A model generated the notes under the pieces. That model saw nothing but the letters and a program-made list of their open reading frames with translations, ran no database searches and was not told the DNA's origin. Positions 8,820-18,110 of a stretch of DNA of 64,000 nucleotides are shown here, one piece after another. The first letter of the stretch is position 1. Each line of letters opens with the position of its first letter. The translations under genes and the position numbers were made by a program. Origin of the DNA: Insulibacter thermoxylanivorax (GTDB lineage Bacteria; Bacillota; Bacilli; Paenibacillales; DA-C8); contig NZ_BMAQ01000026.1 of assembly GCF_015472005.1 (NCBI RefSeq), forward strand, positions 1 to 64,000, read 5' to 3'.

Positions 8820-11120
8820 CTAGATCACCTCTCTCATCTTCAGCGCCTCATCGTGCTTGCGAACCAGACCGGCATAGATCCCATTTAGCTCCATTAACTC
8901 CTCGTGGGTGCCGGCTTCCGCCACTTCGCCCTGTTCGATGACGACGAGGTAATCGGCATTGCGAAGCGTGGACAGACGATGAGCGATGGCGATCGTCGTC
9001 CGCCCTTTCATCAGCTTCTCCAGGGCATCCTGGATCTCGAGCTCCGTCTCAGTATCCAGGGAAGCCGTCGCTTCATCGAGGATCAGGATCCGCGGGTTGT
9101 GAAGCACAGCACGTGCGATGGAGAGCCGCTGCTTCTCTCCGCCCGACAAGATGTAGCCCCCCGCGCCGACGTAGGTATCATAGCCGTCTGGCAGATTCGA
9201 GATGAAATCATGGGCATTGGCGATCTTCGCTGCCTGGACGATCTCCTCGAGGGTGCAATCGGGTTTGGCATAGGCGATGTTCTCGGCGATCGTCCCCATG
9301 AACACGAACACTTCCTGCGAGACGATGCCGATGTTTCGGCGCAGCGTATCGAAGCTCAGGTCCCGCACATCGATGCCGTCGATGGTGATCCTGCCTTCGT
9401 CCGGATCATAGAGACGCGAGATGAGGTTCACCAACGTCGATTTGCCGGCGCCGGAGCGGCCCACGACGCCGATCATCTGCCCCGGTTTGACGTGGAGCGA
9501 GACATTCTTCAGCACCGGCCGGTTCGGTTCGTATCCGAAGGTGACATGGATGGCGCGGATCTCGCCTTCGATTGTCTCGCGGCGCACGGCGTCCTCCTTC
9601 TCCTGGATGTCCGGCACCGCATCTTGGATCTCGAAGATGCGCTGCGCGGCGGACATGCAGTTGGACCACCAGCCCACGATATTGTTCATGAATTGGATGG
9701 GATTGTACAGCATCGTCAGATAGTGCAGGAAAGACATGATCAGCCCGAAGGTGAAGTTCCCCTGGATCACCTGCCAGCCGCCGAAAGCCCAGAGGATGAT
9801 CCCCCCAGCTTGGATGATCATGTTCAGCGTCGGGAAAACGGTGCTGCCCATCTTATTGAACCGCTGCTCCGCACGGGCGTAATAGCGGCTGCTGCGGGAG
9901 AAGCGCTCGACTTCTTGATATTCCTTGCCGAAGGCCTTCACCACCCGCGCGCCGCGCATCGAATCGCTGATCATCGCATTCATCGCGCTGATGCGGCGGT
10001 GTCTCCGCCAGGACAATCTCCACAGCCTGGGGAACACCGTGCGCATGATGAAGATCATCAGCGGCAGCGGCATGAGGCAGAGCAGGGTCAATTGCCAGTT
10101 CAAGGTGAAGAGGATCGCCGCGATGCCGATGATGTTCATCGTATTGACGATGAAATAGGGGATGCCGTCGGTGAAGAAATACTGCACATCGGCTGCGTCA
10201 TTGTTCACCCTCGTCATCAGCTGGCCCGTCTGCCGCTTCTGGAAGAAAGCCAGGGACAGCCGCTGCAGCGAAGCGAAAACATCGGACTTCAGATCAAAGC
10301 CGACATTCGCCGCCAGCTTCGCTGTCTGGATGCCGAAGACAACCCCGAAGGCTAGCGCCAGCGTGCGGCACAAGATAATCAACAGGATGACCAGACCGAT
10401 CTGTCCGGCGAACCGCCCGGTGCCGCCAAGCGCCTGGTCGAACAGCACCGTGCCGCTTAAGTACGGGATGATCAGGCTGGTCAGGGAGTTGAGCAGCATG
10501 AACACGATGATCAGCGCGATCGTCCCTTTATATCTGCCGGCCAGCCGCAGCAAGCGGCCGAAGATCGCGTGTTTCTTCATACAGCGCGGGCAAACCTTGC
10601 GTCCCCGCTCAGGATACAGCATACCGCAGGTCGGACAAGCGGCCTCCTTGCGCTCATCTTCCTGAATCCCCGTCTCCTTGCCCTGCTTCAATTTCTCGAA
10701 AGCGGATACAAGTTTGGACGCAGGTTCCATATGACCGTTCGTGAAGATGCCGGCCATGCGCTCTTCTGAACCACGTTCTTGCATGACAAGCATGCCGGAG
10801 GCGACCAGATTGACGACGCTTAAGCGTTCGATCTCCTCCAGCGGCCGAAAGTCCGTCTCATAGTCCTCGGCTTTCAGCTCCTCTTGTTTGTAAACGGTTT
10901 CTTTTTTGTGCAGAATGTAACCCTTAAACCGCTTCTCCCGCATCGCTTGCCGCGATCTTGGGCGGAAGAAGTACAAGCCGCGGCGCGACAGCACGGCATA
11001 GCTGATGGTGAAGCCGCTTGTGCCGGGCATGCGGTCGCAGAGCAGCCACTGCACGACCTCCTCCAAGGACAAGCCCTGAGCCGTCCATAACGTCCTCAGA
11101 TCATCAGGTAATCGCTCCAT
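8820..11120 (-). CDS. ABC exporter (fused membrane and ATPase domains) with zinc-ribbon insert
   Basis: A 766-residue half-transporter built like its partner at 6063-8288: an N-terminal region of about 155 residues, a zinc ribbon (CPTCGMLYPERG then CPRC), six membrane helices, and an ATPase with GRSGAGKST, signature LSGGEKQR and ILILDEATA. The ATG at 11120 has GAGGGGG three bases upstream and is preferred to an in-frame TTG four codons earlier. It is the first gene of the cassette. Its ribosome binding site sits a few bases after the T-tract of a terminator hairpin, so its mRNA must read through that hairpin. Confidence 0.85.
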   Translation of the reverse strand: MERLPDDLRTLWTAQGLSLEEVVQWLLCDRMPGTSGFTISYAVLSRRGLYFFRPRSRQAMREKRFKGYILHKKETVYKQEELKAEDYETDFRPLEEIERLSVVNLVASGMLVMQERGSEERMAGIFTNGHMEPASKLVSAFEKLKQGKETGIQEDERKEAACPTCGMLYPERGRKVCPRCMKKHAIFGRLLRLAGRYKGTIALIIVFMLLNSLTSLIIPYLSGTVLFDQALGGTGRFAGQIGLVILLIILCRTLALAFGVVFGIQTAKLAANVGFDLKSDVFASLQRLSLAFFQKRQTGQLMTRVNNDAADVQYFFTDGIPYFIVNTMNIIGIAAILFTLNWQLTLLCLMPLPLMIFIMRTVFPRLWRLSWRRHRRISAMNAMISDSMRGARVVKAFGKEYQEVERFSRSSRYYARAEQRFNKMGSTVFPTLNMIIQAGGIILWAFGGWQVIQGNFTFGLIMSFLHYLTMLYNPIQFMNNIVGWWSNCMSAAQRIFEIQDAVPDIQEKEDAVRRETIEGEIRAIHVTFGYEPNRPVLKNVSLHVKPGQMIGVVGRSGAGKSTLVNLISRLYDPDEGRITIDGIDVRDLSFDTLRRNIGIVSQEVFVFMGTIAENIAYAKPDCTLEEIVQAAKIANAHDFISNLPDGYDTYVGAGGYILSGGEKQRLSIARAVLHNPRILILDEATASLDTETELEIQDALEKLMKGRTTIAIAHRLSTLRNADYLVVIEQGEVAEAGTHEELMELNGIYAGLVRKHDEALKMREVI

Positions 11121-11133
11121 AGTCCCCCTCAAA

Positions 11134-11221
11134 CAAAAAAGGCACCTCGAAACACGTGCCCTAATTTTATATTTGGCTTGATCTTAACAAGTTTGCGCTC
11201 TGTTTACTAGGTGCTTTTTTG
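11134..11221 (-). promoter_or_regulatory. putative transcription attenuator in the ABC/DUF1854 leader
   Basis: On the minus strand the order is CAAAAAAGCACCT (11221-11209), about 48 bases, then GGCAC-loop-GTGCC (11160-11141) and TTTTTTG (11140-11134). The last element is an intrinsic terminator ending only seven bases before the SD of the first ABC gene. The early segment is complementary, with one bulge, to the terminator's 3' arm plus T-tract, so it could act as an antiterminator. It may simply terminate the upstream GH53 transcript, but then no promoter site remains for the cassette downstream of it. A weak TTGTTA-15-TAAAAT promoter lies inside the leader. Confidence 0.5.
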
Positions 11222-11248
11222 TACTTTATTGCTTATTTTTGACCTTTA

Positions 11249-12724
11249 TCACTGCACCTGAACCAGCTGCCACTGCTGATTCCAGCCGCCGTTGTCCGTC
11301 CACTGGATGCTCGGCGCGCCGTCCGCCGTCGAGCGGGCTTCGATATCGATCAGCTTGCCGCTTGAGCGGTTCTCGATCTTGTACCAGCCGCCGCCGGCAT
11401 CGATGAGCCGCCAATGCTGGTTCCAGCCGCCGTTATCCGTCCACTGAATATTCGGCGCACCGTCTGCCGTCGACCGCCCTTCGACATCGATGAGTTTGCC
11501 GCTTAAGCGATTGACGATCTTGTACCAGCCGCCGCCGGTATCGACGAACTGCCAGTGCTGGTTCCAGCCGTCGTTGTCGCTCCATTGGACGATGGCTGCG
11601 CCGTCCGCTGTGCTGCGCTCGAACACATCGAGCACCTTGCCGCTGTTGCGGTTAACGAGTTTGTAATAAGCATGGGGATTCAGACCGCCATCCGAACCGC
11701 CGGATACAAAACCGTCCAGCGCTCCTGTCGGCATGCCGTTCGCATACCATGCGCCTTTCTGATAATTGTCATTGTACCCGGGAGGACTTGCGGGCTCCCA
11801 GTAGAAGACCCCCTTGCCGCCGGCGCTCTGCGTCTTGCTGATGATATCGGCGATAAAGGCCTTGGCCTCATTCGGGTAATTGTAGTACATGCCGATCTCC
11901 GAGACGATGACTTCCTTGCCGTACAACTGGGTGATGCGGTTCATTGTTGTTTCTGCTTGGCTGTTGATCGTACTCCAGTTGTGCGGTTCCGGATACAGGG
12001 ACATCGCCACCATATCGAAGTTTGCACCATTGTCGATGAGGCCGCCGATATTCCATTCATACAACGCGGTATCCCAGCCATTGGACAGGTGGACGATCGT
12101 CTTCGTGCTGCTGCTGACGGATTTGACCGCATTGTGCCCCGTGTTCACCAGCCACGCATAATTTCTCATATTCGTCGAAGCCCGGCCCTCCGGCCACAGC
12201 ATTCCATCGTTGGTCTCATTGCCGATCTGCACCCAATCCGGCGTCACCCCTCTGGCCTGCATCGTGTTCATCACATCGACGGTATGAGCCCACACCGCAT
12301 CCATCAGTTCTTGGAAGCTGTAATTGCGCCAGGCCGCCGGTTTGTTCTGCTTGCCGGGATCCGCCCAGGAATCGCTGTAATGCAGCGTCAGCATCACCGC
12401 CATCCCCGCGTTCTTCGCGCGCACGGCCAGATCCGCCGCCCGATCCTTGTTCATATAGCCGTTCATATAGTCCTCGGACGGATTCACCCATACGCGGATG
12501 CGGATCGCATTCATCTGGTAATCGTTCTTCAGGATGTCGATGACATCCCGCGTCTGTCCATTGCGATCTTTGAACGTATACCCCTGCGCCTCCAAACCGA
12601 GGATCCAGCTGATATCGGCTCCTTTGGCGAAGGCCGGAGCGGCTTCAACCTCCCTCGGCGGCACCTGCATCAGCCACAATCCGAAGATGCCCAGCAGTGA
12701 AACCCACAGTCTTAATCTTCGCAT
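11249..12724 (-). CDS. endo-beta-1,4-galactanase (GH53) with ricin-type lectin domain
   Basis: A secreted 491-residue enzyme that cleaves beta-1,4-galactan side chains of pectin. Residues 1-29 are a signal peptide. The GH53 domain covers about 30-345, with acid/base Glu170 in QIGNETNDG and nucleophile Glu276 in VSEIGMYY. After a short Ser/Gly linker come three repeats of a ricin B-type beta-trefoil (CBM13-like), each ending in a Q-x-W motif (WNQHWQF, WNQHWRL, WNQQWQL). The ATG at 12724 has GGAGGGATGAAGG upstream. It lies downstream of the sugar ABC transporter genes on the same strand, which suggests galacto-oligosaccharides as that transporter's cargo. The equivalent Bacillus enzyme is GanB. 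Confidence 0.9.
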   Translation of the reverse strand: MRRLRLWVSLLGIFGLWLMQVPPREVEAAPAFAKGADISWILGLEAQGYTFKDRNGQTRDVIDILKNDYQMNAIRIRVWVNPSEDYMNGYMNKDRAADLAVRAKNAGMAVMLTLHYSDSWADPGKQNKPAAWRNYSFQELMDAVWAHTVDVMNTMQARGVTPDWVQIGNETNDGMLWPEGRASTNMRNYAWLVNTGHNAVKSVSSSTKTIVHLSNGWDTALYEWNIGGLIDNGANFDMVAMSLYPEPHNWSTINSQAETTMNRITQLYGKEVIVSEIGMYYNYPNEAKAFIADIISKTQSAGGKGVFYWEPASPPGYNDNYQKGAWYANGMPTGALDGFVSGGSDGGLNPHAYYKLVNRNSGKVLDVFERSTADGAAIVQWSDNDGWNQHWQFVDTGGGWYKIVNRLSGKLIDVEGRSTADGAPNIQWTDNGGWNQHWRLIDAGGGWYKIENRSSGKLIDIEARSTADGAPSIQWTDNGGWNQQWQLVQVQ

Positions 12725-12955
12725 CCTTCATCCCTCCTTCATATTCGTACAGCTCTCACCGCTTCCTGTCCATCTCCTTGGTCCCGCTCCTCACCTCCTT
12801 TCCTCTGGACACCGAAGAAAGCAGGAGCATCGCACATCTCCCTTACGGCAGATCGAATGATCAACCAGGGTGCGATTCTCCTGCCCGATATCCTTCTGTT
12901 CACTCTTACGATCAACTCTTCTCTTAAGACTCTTCACACTCAGCGGCATCTCAGC

Positions 12956-13789
12956 TCATCCCTTCACCGCCCCATCCATCAAGCCTGAGATGAATGGTTT
13001 CTGGAAGATCAGCACAACGGCGATCAGCGGAAGCACGCTTAAAGTGGACGCCGACATCACCAGATGATAGGGCGTGCGCACGCCGCTGTCCAAGGCCTTG
13101 ATCGCCACGGAGATCGTCATCTGATCCATACTGCGCAGGACAATCGACGGCCAGAAGAAGTTGTTCCACTGTTCCACGAAGAAGATGATACCGAGGGAAG
13201 CGAAGGCCGGTTTGAGATTCGGAACGACGAGGCGCGCGAACATGCCCAGTTCGCTGCAGCCGTCGATGCGCCCCGCTTCCAGGATCTCATCGTGGAAGTC
13301 CGCACAATATTGGCGCATGAAGAAGACGCCGAAGGCCTTCGCCATCCCCGGCAGGATGACTCCCCACAGGTTGTTAACCAGGCCGATCTCCCGATACATC
13401 ATGTACAGCGGGATGACCGAGGTCTCGATGGGGATCATCAGGGAAGCGAGCACGAACAGGAACAGGATGTTCTTCCCTCTGAAGGTATACTTGGCAAAGG
13501 CGAATCCCGCCATCGTCAAGAAGGTGAGCGCCCCGAGGGTGTACATGCCGGCAGCGAAGATGCTGTTCCACAGAATTCGCCCGTACCCGTAGCTTGTGAA
13601 CAGTTCGGTGAAGTTGTTCCACTGCAGGACCTGCGGGATCCACACCGGCGGTTTGACGAAGATCTCGCTCTTGTCCTTGAGCGAAGAGCTCATCATCCAG
13701 TACAGCGGGAACAAGAGCAGTAAGGTCATCGTGATGAACAGAACGTGTACAAGCGCACTGCTTACAGCGCGTGGTCCTAATCTTCTCAT
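12956..13789 (-). CDS. carbohydrate ABC transporter permease (CUT1, MalG type)
   Basis: A 277-residue inner-membrane permease with six predicted helices and the EAA-type loop (EAGRIDGCSELGMFARLVVP) that contacts the ATPase. Ending in FQKPFISGLMDGAVKG is typical of MalG-like subunits. It pairs with the permease 13 bases upstream and the binding protein beyond it. As is usual for CUT1 systems in Bacillota, no ATPase gene is next to it; a shared MsmX-type ATPase elsewhere is expected. The 230 bases before the GH53 gene hold no gene or clear terminator. Confidence 0.92.
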   Translation of the reverse strand: MRRLGPRAVSSALVHVLFITMTLLLLFPLYWMMSSSLKDKSEIFVKPPVWIPQVLQWNNFTELFTSYGYGRILWNSIFAAGMYTLGALTFLTMAGFAFAKYTFRGKNILFLFVLASLMIPIETSVIPLYMMYREIGLVNNLWGVILPGMAKAFGVFFMRQYCADFHDEILEAGRIDGCSELGMFARLVVPNLKPAFASLGIIFFVEQWNNFFWPSIVLRSMDQMTISVAIKALDSGVRTPYHLVMSASTLSVLPLIAVVLIFQKPFISGLMDGAVKG

Positions 13790-13802
13790 CTCATAAATCC
13801 CC

Positions 13803-14681
13803 CTAATCCTTGAAGACGCGAAGCTGCAAGATCGTAAGCAGCATCATGATGAAGAAAAAAGCAACCGCGATCGCTGAGGCATAGCCGAAGCTTAGGTTCA
13901 TGAAGGCTTCCTGGTACAGATAGAGGATCGGCGTCATCGTCGCATACAGCGGCCCGCCGTTCGTGAGCACGTAGGGTTCCGTGAACAGCGCAAAGGTGCC
14001 GATCGTGGACAGCACGGAGCAGAACAAGAAGATGCGCCGCATATTCGGCAGCGTGATGCGCCAGAAAGCCTGCACACCATTTGCTCCGTCCACATACGCC
14101 GATTCATACAGCTCGCGCGGAATCGTCTGCAGCCCTGCGAGGAACAAGATCATGTTGTACCCCGTCCAGCGGTACAAGACCATCAGCGCTACGGATACCC
14201 GTGACCAGAACTCCGTCTCCAGCCAGCCGATCGGCTCCTGGATGAACCCGGCGCTGAGCAGCAGCGTGTTGACGAGACCGTCTTGTTTGTTAAACAGCAG
14301 AGAGAAGACGAAGACGATCGCCACGACGTTGATCACATTCGGCAGGAAGATCGAGGTGCGGTAGAACCCCTTGGCCCGCATCAGAGGCCGGTTCAAGAGC
14401 ACCGCTAAGGTGAGAGCTAAGAACAACATCAGCGGCACATGCAGCACGAAGATGATGACGCTGTTCCACAGCGTCTTCCAGAACAATTGGTCCGCCAGCA
14501 GCCGTTGGAAGTTCATCAGTCCCACGAACTCTCTGTCTTCGAACCCGTTCCAGCGCGTCATGCTGGTATAGAAGGAGAAGATGAGCGGGATGAAGGAGAA
14601 CAGGAAGAATGACAGAAAGAACGGCAGGATGAGCACATAGGGAGCTGCTTTGTATTGGAACTGCCATCTGCGTCCGAACAT
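13803..14681 (-). CDS. carbohydrate ABC transporter permease (CUT1, MalF type)
   Basis: A 292-residue permease with six helices and EAA-loop ESAYVDGANGVQAFWRITLP. The ATG at 14681 has AGGAG ten bases upstream and gives the usual basic start MFGRRWQFQYKAAPY; an in-frame start 18 codons earlier lacks a site. At about 290 residues it is shorter than GanP of Bacillus (over 400), so orthology with the ganSPQ system is not claimed. It is co-transcribed with the second permease. Confidence 0.92.
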   Translation of the reverse strand: MFGRRWQFQYKAAPYVLILPFFLSFFLFSFIPLIFSFYTSMTRWNGFEDREFVGLMNFQRLLADQLFWKTLWNSVIIFVLHVPLMLFLALTLAVLLNRPLMRAKGFYRTSIFLPNVINVVAIVFVFSLLFNKQDGLVNTLLLSAGFIQEPIGWLETEFWSRVSVALMVLYRWTGYNMILFLAGLQTIPRELYESAYVDGANGVQAFWRITLPNMRRIFLFCSVLSTIGTFALFTEPYVLTNGGPLYATMTPILYLYQEAFMNLSFGYASAIAVAFFFIMMLLTILQLRVFKD

Positions 14682-14706
14682 CGTAACTTCACTCCTGTAA
14701 GTTAGT

Positions 14707-14730
14707 CGGGGGATCCTGCGCGATCCCCCG
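14707..14730. terminator. intercistronic stem-loop between binding-protein and permease genes
   Basis: CGGGGGATC (14707-14715) and GATCCCCCG (14722-14730) form a perfect 9-bp stem with a six-base loop and no T-tract. Such stem-loops after the binding-protein gene commonly protect its mRNA and keep permease expression lower. Confidence 0.7.
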
Positions 14731-14780
14731 TTCAACCGGCTGTGCCTTTACTGTACCTGCTGCACCCTTTGTTGTAACCT

Positions 14781-16097
14781 TTATTGAATCAATTTGTCCT
14801 TGATCTCTTGCTCCGCTTCCGCGAAGGCTTGTTCGACGGAAACATTGTTCAAGAACACCTTGGCGAAGGCATTCGTCATGATCTGATTCGCCATAGGGAA
14901 GTTCGCGGTGTAGGACTGCGGATAGATCTCCGTCACCGCCTCGGCGAAGATGCTGCGGATATCCTGGCCGCCGAAGTATTCGGATGGCTGCTGGAAGCGT
15001 TCGTCCTCATAGATCGGTTCGTAAGAGGCGAACAACCCGCCGTCCACTGTCATGTTCAACTGGGATTCCGCCCGGCCGAGCATGAATTCCACGAAGGCCC
15101 ATGCCTCTTCCGGGTATTTGGAATTCTTGTTAATCGCCATGTTCGAACCGCCGTCGTTCGCACTGCTGTACGGGTCATCCAGCGACCATTTCGGCATCTT
15201 CGCAACGGCCCACTTGCCGGCGTAATCCGGCGCGACCTGTCCGGACAACACCCCGTCGAACCACGAGGCACCGACGATCGTCGCTACGTTGTCCTTCAGC
15301 CCGTTCAGCCACGAATCGCTCCACGGCTCCGCATCATAGACGAGCCCTTCTTCCATGAACTTCTTCAGATACTCGCCGATCTCCACCACTTCCGGCGTAT
15401 TCAGCGTCACATTGCCCTCTTCATCGAAGTACCACAGACCGCGCTGCCACATGATCGTCTCGAAGAAGCGGTTGTTGGAGGCCGTCTGCGAATCGCTGTA
15501 CATGTAGACGCCGGTTTTCTCCTTGATGATCTTGGCGGCTTCATAATAGTCCTCGAAGGTTTGGATCAGCTCTCCAACCTCATGCGGCTCGCTGGGCAGC
15601 CCCGCTTGTTCGAAAATGTCCTTGCGGTAGAACATCACGACGGGACCGCTGTCCCAGGGCATCGCATAGATGCGTCCGTCCTTCTCCGTATCCGGCCATT
15701 TGAAGGCATTCATCTTGTCGCGGTACGGCTCGACCCGGTCCGTGATATCCAACAGGGAGCCTACCTCGACGAGACGCGAGAGCTGGCTGGACTGCACGGC
15801 GATCACATCGGGCACCGCATCCCCGGAAGTGCTGGCCACGAGGAATTTGTTGAAGACATCATCGGTGCCGTTGATCTGGTACTCCACTTCGATATGCGGA
15901 TACTCCTTCTCAAACGCCTCCATATTCAAGTCCAGGGCCGTCTTGGCGCTGTCCCATACCCAGACGATGATCTTTACTTTCTCCCGGCCCTCCCCATTCG
16001 TTCTTTGATTCGACGTCGATTTGCTGCCGTCGCCGCTGCACGCGCTGATGATGAGCATCAGAGCCAGCAGCACAAGCAGGATAATCTTCCGTTTCAA
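14781..16097 (-). CDS. sugar-binding lipoprotein of ABC transporter
   Basis: A 438-residue extracellular solute-binding protein (family 1). The signal sequence ends in the lipobox LIISAC, so it should be anchored outside the membrane by Cys20. The body has the usual periplasmic-binding fold features, including a DVIAVQSSQLSRLVE segment and a hinge near MPWDSGPVVMFYRKD. The start is TTG at 16097: AGGGGG lies eight to nine bases upstream and no ATG fits. It is first in its operon and divergent from the two-component genes, the arrangement in which a YesM/YesN pair controls the transporter. A cre-like site lies 52 bases upstream. Confidence 0.9.
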   Translation of the reverse strand: MKRKIILLVLLALMLIISACSGDGSKSTSNQRTNGEGREKVKIIVWVWDSAKTALDLNMEAFEKEYPHIEVEYQINGTDDVFNKFLVASTSGDAVPDVIAVQSSQLSRLVEVGSLLDITDRVEPYRDKMNAFKWPDTEKDGRIYAMPWDSGPVVMFYRKDIFEQAGLPSEPHEVGELIQTFEDYYEAAKIIKEKTGVYMYSDSQTASNNRFFETIMWQRGLWYFDEEGNVTLNTPEVVEIGEYLKKFMEEGLVYDAEPWSDSWLNGLKDNVATIVGASWFDGVLSGQVAPDYAGKWAVAKMPKWSLDDPYSSANDGGSNMAINKNSKYPEEAWAFVEFMLGRAESQLNMTVDGGLFASYEPIYEDERFQQPSEYFGGQDIRSIFAEAVTEIYPQSYTANFPMANQIMTNAFAKVFLNNVSVEQAFAEAEQEIKDKLIQ

Positions 16098-16148
16098 TGG
16101 ACTTTCCCCCTATAAATTGAACTTTGTTCATCTCCATGGTAATGTTTT

Positions 16149-16164
16149 TGTAAGCGTTTTTACA
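16149..16164. promoter_or_regulatory. cre-like CcpA site
   Basis: TGTAAGCGTTTTTACA lies between the binding-protein gene and the sensor kinase gene. The outer arms TGTAA/TTACA match and the core contains AAGCG. It deviates from the 14-base cre consensus at one fixed position. It suggests carbon catabolite control of the transporter. Confidence 0.55.
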
Positions 16165-16329
16165 TACAAGAGTTGTTTGATTTTGTCGTCGATTTGTACG
16201 CTGGAAGTTCGATGGGTGGTTTTTGTTCGGTTTTGTCACCAACTTGTTCGGTTCGCCGGACTTCATCTTGCCGTCTTCCTCGAAGACGGGTATGTTATAG
16301 ACTAAAAGGGGGAGTGTACGGAGGTTGCG

Positions 16330-16344
16330 ATGAGAGTTAGATGA
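16330..16344 (+). other. four-codon minicistron ahead of the sensor kinase
   Basis: GGAGG at 16320-16324 is ideally placed for the ATG at 16330, which opens Met-Arg-Val-Arg and stops at TGA (16342-16344). That stop overlaps the kinase ATG at 16341. The kinase start itself is 16 bases from the SD, so it may be reached by translational coupling. Confidence 0.45.
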
Positions 16345-18110
16345 AAGTGATAAGCTTGCGGTGGAAGTTATTGATTTATTTTGCTATTAGTGCCTTCATC
16401 CCGGTGCTGCTGCTCGGCCTGTCCTCTTATCTTCAATCCTCGCACTTCGTGCAGGCCCAGTTCGGCCGTTACGGTGAACATGCCGTGGAACAGATGAGGA
16501 TCTTGATGGATGAGCGATTCCAACAGATGAACCTCGTCGCAGCCAGTGTGATCGCTTATCTCGCCGATCCCCAGACGGCGCCGCTTACGGGGCAGGATCC
16601 TGTGTCATATGCCGAACTCGAGCGCGAGCGGGAGATCGGACAGGTGCTGAACATGCTCAACCACAGCTTCCCATCGATCATCTCAACGAATATCATCACG
16701 CAGTCCGGGAAGATCTACGGCAGCAATCTGCTGCAATATGAGAACTTGATCAAGAGCGACTGGTGGCAAAGCATGAATACGCTTACTAAGCGAAGGTATT
16801 GGAGCAGCTTCCACGATATCGATTACTACAATCCCTACAGCATCTCGCCGGGAACAGCGATCAGCCTGGTCATCCCTTTGGACGAAAAATATAACGTACC
16901 CGCGGACAGCTGGCTGCTCGTCGATGTGCGGGCAGAACCGATCCTCGAGATCTTCCGAAGCTTCGAAGAGGATACTGGAGCAAGTCTGACGATCACCGAT
17001 GCCTTTGACCGCATCGTCTATCAGACAGGCAGCGGCCGCGTCCCCCAGGATGATGACATCGTCTGGACGACTCAGCTGAAGACCACCGGCTGGAAAATCC
17101 GTGCGAACCTGCCCTATGCCGTGTTTAACCGCTCCTCTTCCGTCATCCTGCAGAACACAGCGTTCTTCGCTGCCCTGTCCTTCATCCTCTCGCTGCTTGC
17201 GGCCATCGTCTTCGCATCCCTCGTCTCCCGCCGCTTGAAGCGGCTGAACCAATCGATGCGGGATTTCGGCTTAGGACGCATGGATACGAAGATCGAAGTC
17301 AGCGCGGCGGACGAGATCGGGCAGCTGGAGAAGCGGTTCAATACGATGAGCGAACAGATCCATATGCTGATCCAAGATATCGAACGCAAGGAACAGGCGA
17401 AGAAGGAGGCGGAGCTCAGCGCCCTGCAATACCAGATCAACCCGCATCTGCTCTTCAATACGCTGAACAGCATCCAATGGAAAGCAAGGCTCGCCGGCGA
17501 CCGCGATGTGCCGCGGATGCTCTACCATCTGACGGCCATGCTGCAGAACAATCTCAACATCACGGAACCGCTGGTGACGATCCGCAAGGAGCTCGAGACG
17601 ATCGAGCATTTCCTGGAGATTCAACGGAGCCGCTTTGGAGCGGTGTTCACCTGTGAAACGAAGATCGAGGAAGACTTGGAGGACGGGCTGATCCCGCGGA
17701 TGAGCCTGCAGCCCCTGTTCGAGAACATCTTCTTCCACGCCTTCACCGACGGTGCAGGCAGGATTCAGTTGGAGATCGCGAGGGACGGTAAGGATTGGGT
17801 GAGGCTGGAGCTGGTGGATGACGGCGCCGGCTTCCCCGCTGCATTATGGAGCGGTGATGGACGGCTGCCAAGCGGTGCTCAGGAGGGCAGACAAGGGGGC
17901 ACACAAGAGGGCGGTCATGATCAGCACGTCGCCAGACGAGGCGGTCTGGGATTAGCCAACGTAGCCGGTCGGTTTAAGCTGCACTTCGGAGAGAGTTGCG
18001 AATTCCAACTGCACTCCGAACCCGGCCGCGGCAGCAAGGTAACGATCCGCTGGCCGCTTAGGAAGGAGGATGGACATGGACAAGCCGATCAACGTCCTGA
18101 TCGTGGATGA
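16341..18110 (+). CDS. YesM-type sensor histidine kinase
   Basis: A 589-residue membrane kinase. It has one helix near residues 10-32, an extracytoplasmic sensing region (about 33-265), a second helix (about 268-292), a HAMP linker, and a His_kinase domain with the phospho-acceptor His369 in QINPHLLFNTLN. The ATPase domain follows, with SLQPLFENIFFHAF and GLGLANV. A low-complexity Gly/Gln insert sits inside the ATPase region (about 505-535). The stop overlaps the response-regulator gene by 35 bases. Such pairs normally sense sugars, often through the binding protein, and activate the neighbouring ABC transporter genes. Confidence 0.9.
   Translation: MKVISLRWKLLIYFAISAFIPVLLLGLSSYLQSSHFVQAQFGRYGEHAVEQMRILMDERFQQMNLVAASVIAYLADPQTAPLTGQDPVSYAELEREREIGQVLNMLNHSFPSIISTNIITQSGKIYGSNLLQYENLIKSDWWQSMNTLTKRRYWSSFHDIDYYNPYSISPGTAISLVIPLDEKYNVPADSWLLVDVRAEPILEIFRSFEEDTGASLTITDAFDRIVYQTGSGRVPQDDDIVWTTQLKTTGWKIRANLPYAVFNRSSSVILQNTAFFAALSFILSLLAAIVFASLVSRRLKRLNQSMRDFGLGRMDTKIEVSAADEIGQLEKRFNTMSEQIHMLIQDIERKEQAKKEAELSALQYQINPHLLFNTLNSIQWKARLAGDRDVPRMLYHLTAMLQNNLNITEPLVTIRKELETIEHFLEIQRSRFGAVFTCETKIEEDLEDGLIPRMSLQPLFENIFFHAFTDGAGRIQLEIARDGKDWVRLELVDDGAGFPAALWSGDGRLPSGAQEGRQGGTQEGGHDQHVARRGGLGLANVAGRFKLHFGESCEFQLHSEPGRGSKVTIRWPLRKEDGHGQADQRPDRG

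Noticed and set aside
11249-16097. Naming the galactanase and transporter as ganB and ganSPQ
   Set aside because: The first permease is about 290 residues, much shorter than GanP, and the beta-galactosidase gene is 15 kb away, so orthology is not supported.
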